The position numbers and the translations under genes are program-made. This document shows, piece after piece, positions 1-4,905 of a stretch of 6,349 nucleotides of DNA (position 1 is the stretch's first letter; each line of letters begins with the position of its first letter). The DNA comes from Pedosphaera sp. (GTDB lineage: Bacteria > Verrucomicrobiota > Verrucomicrobiae > Limisphaerales > Pedosphaeraceae). The stretch is from NCBI GenBank assembly GCA_028293265.1, contig JAQGPB010000653.1, positions 1 to 6,349 of the forward strand. The letters run 5' to 3'. The notes below the pieces were generated by a model. The model ran no database searches, had not been told where the DNA came from, and worked only from the letters and a program-made list of their open reading frames with translations.

Positions 1-176
1 TATTGACCGTTTGAGACCATTAAGTGCGTCCGCAAAGGAGGCAAATTCGAAATTGCAGCGCTTTGAACCATAATGCAATTTTCCAGTGTTTTGCATATGG
101 TTTGTTTATGGTTTCTTCAGATTGAAGCAATAATTACTACGATATGGACCTTGATCCTGCCGGATGAATTGAAATC
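1..176. other. Left-edge stretch with no convincing gene
   Basis: I see no recognisable gene here. On the plus strand one frame is open from the window edge and closes with TAA at 71-73, giving 23 codons ending in KLQRFEP. On the minus strand a frame starting with ATG at 71-69 is open to the edge. Either could be the end or start of a gene outside the window, and 70 bases cannot decide. The rest is AT-richer than the neighbouring amylase gene. I found no strong hairpin with a T-run that would mark a terminator. Confidence 0.5.
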
Positions 177-260
177 TGGCGGCAAGAGAGGGATTCGAAC
201 CCACGGGAATAATGCTTCATTCACTGCTGTTCAAACAGCCCAGTTTTATTGGTTTTTGCA
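177..260 (-). pseudogene. Degenerate serine-type tRNA (tRNA-Ser(TGA)-like relic)
   Basis: Read on the minus strand, the 3' half is tRNA-like. A T arm (stem GTGGG/CCCTC with one T-T mismatch, loop TTCGAAT) lies at 204-188. It is followed by acceptor strand TCTTGCC (187-181), discriminator G (180) and encoded CCA (179-177). Before the T arm are 21 bases (225-205) that can fold AATG/CATT, the size of a type II variable arm as in Ser or Leu tRNAs. Before that is GCTG-TTTGAA-CAGC (239-226), which looks like an anticodon arm with TGA but has a 6-base loop instead of 7. The 5' side is poor: TGCAAAA (260-254) pairs with only about 5 of 7 acceptor bases, and the D region is 14 bases with a 3-bp stem. 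I infer a pseudogene, or the tRNA-derived scar of an integrated element, rather than a working tRNA. Confidence 0.5.
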
Positions 261-285
261 CGGTGATGAATGACTGACGCAAGGG

Positions 286-3200
286 TCAGGGCACAATCAT
301 GACCCGGTAATACTTGCTGACCGGATCGGGGGTCGGATCAAGGAAAAACGATGCCCCGCCATTTCCGGGAATGGTTCCGCTGACCGGGACGAACGGCATG
401 TTCAAATTCGTCGTCGCCTGAACTTGGTAATTCAAGTTCGAGATGCTCCCCCATACGATTGTTTCTCCCGATTGCCCGCCTGAAAAGGCAGCTATGCCGA
501 AACTGGGGTTGACGACCAGCACCTGGCGCGTGGCGGTCAGCTTGAGGGAGTTGTTGGTGAAAACGACCACGATGCTGTTGGATCCCGGTGTCGCGCCGCT
601 CCAGTTGTATTGCAAAGTGCTCAGCCCGAACCCGCAATCTGACCCGCCAATGCTGTAAAGCGGCGAGCCGTTCGTTGTGACGCGCGGCCGGAGGACATTA
701 TTGACATATACCGAGAAAGGCGCGGGATCATCGGCGGCCAGGTTTGAACTAAAGCAGGACTGGATGGTGTAAACGGAGTTGCTGGTCAGATAGAGCGTTT
801 GGCCGTCCATGTTCGGAGAAGTGATGGTCAAGGTTTGTGGCGGTGCCTGGGTGTTGATAGTCCGCGTCAGCGTGGTGAAACGATTCGTATAAACACCCGT
901 GGTCAGCTTGTTCAAATGCACCGTAATCGTGGCCGTTCCAACGCCCGGCACCGCGGAGTAGTTGAAACGATATTCCTGCGGCAGACCGGGATATTGCTGG
1001 TTGAGCGAACCGGACGGAACGACGGCTGAGGCAGAAACAAATGCCGGCGCGCCGTTGCTCAGGCCGTTGCCATTGGGAAAACCCGTCACGCCGTCGTCAT
1101 TGTTGGTGGTGCCGTCGGAAATATTATACGTCACACCCGCGGTCGTCGTGTCCGTCCGCACCACGACGGTGTAAGTTGCGTTGGAGAGGGTGGCGCCATC
1201 CGGCGTTGGGAAGGCAATCACGCCCGTGGGTAATTGCGCGTCATAATAAAAAGTTTGCAGGAAGGTGTTATAGACGCTGGCTTTGCCCGAACGCGGCAGG
1301 AAAGTCCGCGCCCGCGCGATGTGGAAGCCTTCCTGCAATCCATTGGTCGTGTTGTTCGTGTTCAGATCGTTGTGCAGCCAGATCAGCGCGTTGGTGGGAT
1401 TGAAATTCGTGATGGCGTATTGCGTGAGGCCAAAAAGTTTTGAACCGGAGGACTCCGAGTCGGAAATCGGCTGCGAAACATTGTTATAGAACAACCCCGC
1501 CTTGTAACGAACAGTCGCGCCATTGGTCTGGCCCGGAATCACTGCCTTCCACCACTCAATATTGTTGGTCTGGCCGTCGTGGTTTGCAAAATTCGCCCGC
1601 GCCACTTGCGTGCTCCCCTGCCCCACCCCGAAGGATCCCTCCGGATTGGTGCCATCGGTCGTGTAATAAACATTGCAACTGTTCGCCTGAAACAGGAAAC
1701 CAACCTTCACCCAAACCTCCGCGCTCTGGCCGGCGGCGGGGTTTAAGGGATTGAGTTGCGTCGGCGGATTGGTGCCCAAGGCAGTCACCGCGTTCGTCGG
1801 GTCATGGAACACCCATGCAACGGTTTGGTTGGTGATGCCCGCGCCATAACCCGCGCCGGACACCACCGTTACAATGTTGGTGCCGACGGTATAATAATAC
1901 TTTTCAGCGTCGGGCGAAACGATGTTGTTGCTCAAAACATTTCGCGCCGCGAATTTTTCCGGCCCATTCTGGAATTGGAATGCCATCTGTTCATATCCAA
2001 GAAACACGTCATCCATGTAGCCCGGTTTGTTGTCGCGCAAGTCGGCGCCATTCGTCGGCCCCAGTCCCATCTGACTGTTGAGATCCACGCCGCCATCCAG
2101 CTTCACAAGCGCGTTCGCCGCAGAGGCGTCATTGCGAACCACGATGTCAAACGGCGCATTTGTCAGCACCGGAATGTCTATGGCGTAAGTCAGGTTCGAA
2201 ACGTTCATTCCGCCAACCACATTTCCGTATGGATCAACACTGCCCCGCCGCTGAAACGGGTAAATCGGATTGAAGCCGGCATCGCCATTCGTCCCGTCCT
2301 GGCGTAAGATCGTCAGTCGCGGCGCGATGATGCCCCCCTGGCGGAAGGTCACTGCGTCCTGCAAGCTCGCGCGACTCGCCTCCGGCCATTGATACGCGTA
2401 GATGACATAACCGCCGCTGGGAACCGTCAATTCCACCGCGCCGCCGTTCGGGGCGAGGGTCTGTCCGCCCACATAAATCAGCCGGTTTTGCGGCGTCGGG
2501 TCATTCGCCGTCGAAGTCGCGCTGCTGGTGCTTTGCGTCGCGCCATGGACGAGCAGCTTCGCATAAGCCCGGTCCTGCCCGGAGGAAGTCTTGACCATTT
2601 CCACCAGCACCGAGCCGGGCGGAAAACCGACCGCGATGCCCACGCCGCGTGAATTGGACACCGGCTTTCCGCCGTAATAACCATCACTGGGCCGCGCAAT
2701 GCCATCATCAAAACTGATGTCGCCCGGGTAACCGTAATTGTCATTCATTGCGAAGAGCGCCACGTCCTGGAATTGCGGCTGCGTGCTGGTGCCTTCCCGG
2801 TTGTCGTAGCGTTCAAAAACCACCGTGTCGCTGTCGCTCCAGCGCGGCCACGTCAGCCCGCGGGCGACCTGATGATGCAGCCACGCCAGTTCCGGCATCT
2901 GGTTGTCGCCGAATTCGCCGAGGTAATTCGCATTGGCAATGGAGGGAAAGTAACTCGGCGCGCCGGATTGGTTATAGTTATCCGAGTAAATGACGCCGAT
3001 CCCCTGCTGGATGGAGTAATACGCGTCCTGCAAATCCCGGTGGTTCGCATAGGAACCGGAGGCGTCCTGGTTCTGCGCGTATTGGATTCCCTGCGTCACC
3101 GGGAAACAATAGTACGTCGTGCTGTTTTCCGAATCGTACTGGGAAGGCGGGTTGTAACCCGGCGAATCCAGCCCGTAAAGGCCCGTGCTGCCGTTGCCCA

Positions 3201-4350
3201 GATTGCCGTTCATCACATTATGCAATGGCGTGTTCAACAGCCGCATGCCCGTCGAGATGTATTCCGACATGCTGGGCGGCGCGCCGAGATGTTCGCCAAA
3301 AAGCAACGCGTCGTTGCGCGGCGCTTCCGAATCGAAACAACTGTTCCGCATGTCATCCTGCTCGACATACCCGTTGCCGGTCACGTTGCTGCCATAACCA
3401 TGCGTGTAGTCGTACATGGCCTGGATGCCGCCCACATACCCGTTGAAGCTCGGGCTGTAATCGCCGAAAAACCCCGAGGGCACGTGCTTCACCGCGTCCA
3501 ACCGGAAGCCGTCGCACTTCGTGGTGTAAAGCGTCCACATCGCGGCGCGGATAAGATACATATTTACATCCTCGGCCACCGGTTGGCCCTGCCCGTCGAA
3601 GGGATGCCACGGCCCGCCGATGGACGGCAGGTTCGTATCCATGTAAAGCGCGGGGCTTTTGGGCTGGCGGATGAAAGAAAGCTTCGGCGTAGTGCTGCCC
3701 AGCGTCGGGCCAAAGTTGTCATTGACCGGTCCCGTCTCATTGGCAATGTCCACCAACCCGGACAACGACTCATTCTGCACGTCCCACTGGTTGTTGTAAT
3801 CCTGTACATCAGGCCAGTTGGTGTAATGACCGCCCGCCCCGGTTTGGAGATGAAAATCCTGCGGCACCATCGCCGGATAAAAATTGGTCGGCGTCTGCGA
3901 GTTGTAGCCCGGCACCGGATTGCCGCGATGGTTCATTACATTGTCAAAATAAACCCGGATGCCAAAGCGATGCGCCAGTTGGACCATTTGCAGGCACTGC
4001 GCCTGCGTCCCATATCGCGTCGGCACCGTCCCCGCCTGGTTCAACGAGCCGAGATCAAACGGGTCGAACAAATCATAGCCGACGGAATAACCCCCGCTCG
4101 CGCCCTTCGCCGGGTTCGGCAGCCAGAGACTGTCATAACCGGCCTCGGCGATTTCCGGCATTTTTTGCATGACCTGGTTCCAGGTGCAGTTGAACAGCTC
4201 AAGCATTTGCTCGGCGCGTCCCGGTGCCGCCAGCAAAACCAACAGGCAGATCAAACAGGGCCAGACGCGCAGAGTTCCAATCAAAATACGGCCCCGATGA
4301 CTGGGCCCATGGCTGCTGGCCGCAGGCGCTTTCAGCAGTGTTGTTCTCAA
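286..4350 (-). CDS. Large secreted GH13 alpha-amylase-family protein with long modular C-terminus
   Basis: This 1354-residue protein is probably an extracellular or envelope endo-acting alpha-glucan hydrolase (retaining, GH13). A signal peptide is visible: hydrophobic core at about 29-42, likely cleavage after GRA (44-46). The GH13 barrel spans about 47-510. Conserved regions seen: FDNVMNH (135-141), LVDIA at the end of domain B (199-203), GFRLDAVKH (281-289) with nucleophile Asp285, FGEH (351-354) with acid/base Glu353, and QNQD (426-429) with Asp429. Position 428 is Gln where GH13 enzymes normally have His. A beta-rich domain C follows at about 510-655. Residues 656-1354 look like several beta-sandwich or Fn3/Ig-like modules, including one at about 876-956 (VYYTTDGTNP, IEWWKAVIPG). 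The tail YQVQATTNL...YYRVMIVP is typical of secreted Verrucomicrobiota proteins. At more than twice the usual 450-550 residues, it is unusually large. Start is TTG at 4350: an in-frame TGA lies at 4362-4360, and an AAGGAA precedes the TTG. The exact substrate and GH13 subfamily are not recognisable by eye. The fold is confident; activity is likely but not certain given the Gln. Confidence 0.9.
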   Translation of the reverse strand: MRTTLLKAPAASSHGPSHRGRILIGTLRVWPCLICLLVLLAAPGRAEQMLELFNCTWNQVMQKMPEIAEAGYDSLWLPNPAKGASGGYSVGYDLFDPFDLGSLNQAGTVPTRYGTQAQCLQMVQLAHRFGIRVYFDNVMNHRGNPVPGYNSQTPTNFYPAMVPQDFHLQTGAGGHYTNWPDVQDYNNQWDVQNESLSGLVDIANETGPVNDNFGPTLGSTTPKLSFIRQPKSPALYMDTNLPSIGGPWHPFDGQGQPVAEDVNMYLIRAAMWTLYTTKCDGFRLDAVKHVPSGFFGDYSPSFNGYVGGIQAMYDYTHGYGSNVTGNGYVEQDDMRNSCFDSEAPRNDALLFGEHLGAPPSMSEYISTGMRLLNTPLHNVMNGNLGNGSTGLYGLDSPGYNPPSQYDSENSTTYYCFPVTQGIQYAQNQDASGSYANHRDLQDAYYSIQQGIGVIYSDNYNQSGAPSYFPSIANANYLGEFGDNQMPELAWLHHQVARGLTWPRWSDSDTVVFERYDNREGTSTQPQFQDVALFAMNDNYGYPGDISFDDGIARPSDGYYGGKPVSNSRGVGIAVGFPPGSVLVEMVKTSSGQDRAYAKLLVHGATQSTSSATSTANDPTPQNRLIYVGGQTLAPNGGAVELTVPSGGYVIYAYQWPEASRASLQDAVTFRQGGIIAPRLTILRQDGTNGDAGFNPIYPFQRRGSVDPYGNVVGGMNVSNLTYAIDIPVLTNAPFDIVVRNDASAANALVKLDGGVDLNSQMGLGPTNGADLRDNKPGYMDDVFLGYEQMAFQFQNGPEKFAARNVLSNNIVSPDAEKYYYTVGTNIVTVVSGAGYGAGITNQTVAWVFHDPTNAVTALGTNPPTQLNPLNPAAGQSAEVWVKVGFLFQANSCNVYYTTDGTNPEGSFGVGQGSTQVARANFANHDGQTNNIEWWKAVIPGQTNGATVRYKAGLFYNNVSQPISDSESSGSKLFGLTQYAITNFNPTNALIWLHNDLNTNNTTNGLQEGFHIARARTFLPRSGKASVYNTFLQTFYYDAQLPTGVIAFPTPDGATLSNATYTVVVRTDTTTAGVTYNISDGTTNNDDGVTGFPNGNGLSNGAPAFVSASAVVPSGSLNQQYPGLPQEYRFNYSAVPGVGTATITVHLNKLTTGVYTNRFTTLTRTINTQAPPQTLTITSPNMDGQTLYLTSNSVYTIQSCFSSNLAADDPAPFSVYVNNVLRPRVTTNGSPLYSIGGSDCGFGLSTLQYNWSGATPGSNSIVVVFTNNSLKLTATRQVLVVNPSFGIAAFSGGQSGETIVWGSISNLNYQVQATTNLNMPFVPVSGTIPGNGGASFFLDPTPDPVSKYYRVMIVP

Positions 4351-4354
4351 AAGA

Positions 4355-4360
4355 TTCCTT
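4355..4360 (-). promoter_or_regulatory. Ribosome binding site of the amylase gene
   Basis: The minus strand reads AAGGAA, then TCTT, then the TTG start codon, so the Shine-Dalgarno core is well placed. There is no ATG in frame before the signal peptide, and an in-frame TGA lies just upstream at 4362-4360. This site is therefore the main reason to accept the TTG start. A second TTG at residue 23 would give a shorter signal peptide but has only a weak G-rich sequence upstream. Confidence 0.7.
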
Positions 4361-4419
4361 CAAAAGTGCGGACACAAAACATGGGCATTTACACTCCATA
4401 CCAACCAGGGGAACGACCG

Positions 4420-4443
4420 TCCACCGCATCTTTGTGCGGTGGA
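4420..4443. repeat. Perfect 9-bp hairpin (copy 1 of a repeated palindrome)
   Basis: TCCACCGCA pairs perfectly with TGCGGTGGA across a 6-base loop, TCTTTG. It lies 69-93 bases upstream of the amylase start. No T-run follows on either strand, so it does not look like an intrinsic terminator. Read on the minus strand, its core matches the hairpin at 4693-4714 at 21 of 22 positions, so the two are inverted copies of one element. It could be a REP-like repeat, an operator, or a structure in the amylase mRNA leader. Confidence 0.75.
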
Positions 4444-4509
4444 GTGGCGCATCTCATTCTATTGTGCCGGTGCGCGGACTCATGGTTGTTGAATTCTTAA
4501 ACGGGTAGC

Positions 4510-4528
4510 GTCGAGCCTCCGGCTCGAC
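4510..4528. repeat. 8-bp GC-rich hairpin inside the 107-bp element
   Basis: GTCGAGCC and GGCTCGAC pair perfectly across TCC. It has no T-run, so it is not a standard terminator. It sits off-centre between the outer arms, like a REP-type core. The ten bases CGAGCCTCCG occur again at 4768-4777 without the pairing arm, which may be a decayed second copy. Confidence 0.7.
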
Positions 4529-4536
4529 TGTGTTAA

Positions 4537-4550
4537 GGCAAGTGATTGCC
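4537..4550. repeat. 5-bp hairpin with GNRA-type loop inside the 107-bp element
   Basis: GGCAA pairs with TTGCC around GTGA, a GNRA tetraloop if transcribed from the plus strand. Its last two bases are shared with the right outer arm, so the outer stem and this hairpin compete for those two positions. The stem is short and could occur by chance, but its position inside the element suggests it belongs to the fold. Confidence 0.5.
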
Positions 4551-4692
4551 CGTTTAATATTTCCACAACCATGAGTCCGCTTAAAGGCGAACCAACCCGG
4601 CCGGCCGGATTGTTTCCCACGGTGACCGGCAAGCCATCCTTCATACGCCCCTGAAACCGCCCGTTGCATCGAGTTTTTTCTCGTTCCCCCCG

Positions 4693-4714
4693 CACCGCAC
4701 AAACATGCGGTGGA
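4693..4714. repeat. 7-bp hairpin (copy 2 of the repeated palindrome, inverted)
   Basis: CACCGCA pairs with TGCGGTG across CAAACA. Compared with the hairpin at 4420-4443 read on the opposite strand, the 22 bases differ at one loop position only. The shared bases include TGCGGTGGA. The two copies flank the 107-bp element at unequal distances (30 and 112 bases). Sequence beyond the core is not clearly shared. Confidence 0.65.
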
Positions 4715-4905
4715 TTCTCAGGCCGCCAATGCTTATCATCCAATCATGAACACCCGAAATTCTTTGGCGAGCCTCCGACCCGGCGTGTCTCGTCATGACT
4801 CGCAAAACGGAACTTGTCCCGGCCACCCGGCGGCCGGCGAAAGCTGAATTTGGTGCTTAAGACATCGTCAGATAACAGCCCGGCTTAACGAGCAACAACT
4901 CATAT

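Larger units (their letters stand above)
4474..4580. repeat. 107-bp nested inverted repeat, MITE/REPIN-like
   Basis: The outer arms 4474-4505 and 4549-4580 are complementary at 29 of 32 positions, including an unbroken 16-bp outer stretch starting GCGGACTCATGG and an unbroken 9-bp inner stretch (TTAAACGGG). Between them lie a perfect 8-bp hairpin, GTCGAGCC-TCC-GGCTCGAC (4510-4528), and a 5-bp hairpin, GGCAA-GTGA-TTGCC (4537-4550). The whole can fold as a branched cruciform in DNA or a multi-stem RNA on either strand. There is no transposase and I see no target-site duplication at the ends. The design fits a non-autonomous mobile repeat such as a MITE or a REPIN (paired REP sequences mobilised in trans by a RAYT transposase). 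A regulatory or structural RNA role is the alternative. The structure is certain; the class is inferred. Confidence 0.75.
4351..4905. other. Divergent intergenic region between amylase and exported-protein genes
   Basis: These 555 bases separate two divergent genes and must hold both promoters. No strong sigma70-type -35/-10 pair stands out on either strand. On the plus strand a weak pair is TTGGTG (4850-4855) with TAACAG (4873-4878), 17 bases apart. The region is dominated by palindromes: a 9-bp hairpin at 4420-4443, a 107-bp nested inverted repeat at 4474-4580, the self-complementary CCGGCCGGCCGG at 4597-4608, and a 7-bp hairpin at 4693-4712. Short open frames on the minus strand run through these repeats and look accidental. 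A 33-codon plus-strand frame at 4746-4847 has no ribosome site or recognisable product. Confidence 0.7.

Noticed and set aside
73..273. 66-codon plus-strand frame
   Set aside because: Its middle (KRGIRTHGNN) is the well-known artefact peptide from reading across the antisense strand of a tRNA, here the tRNA relic at 177-260.
274..289. CTGAC/GTCAG 5-bp stem at the amylase stop codon as a terminator
   Set aside because: The stem is short, overlaps the stop codon, and is not followed by a T-run on the minus strand.
2773..4500. 575-codon open frame on the plus strand opposite the amylase gene
   Set aside because: It is antisense to strongly conserved GH13 motifs; its product is Arg/His/Val-rich with no recognisable domain or signal. 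It is a by-product of the codon use of the real gene.
4670..4683. CGAG-TTTTTT-CTCG as a terminator hairpin
   Set aside because: The T-run is in the loop rather than after the stem, and the 4-bp stem is too weak.
4454..4826. Three overlapping minus-strand frames of 61-87 codons
   Set aside because: They run through the inverted repeats and have no ribosome sites or domains; repeat DNA explains them.
4746..4847. 33-codon plus-strand frame (MNTRNSLASL...) upstream of the exported protein as a leader peptide
   Set aside because: It has no ribosome binding site, no regulatory codon run and no recognisable similarity; length is within chance for this base composition.
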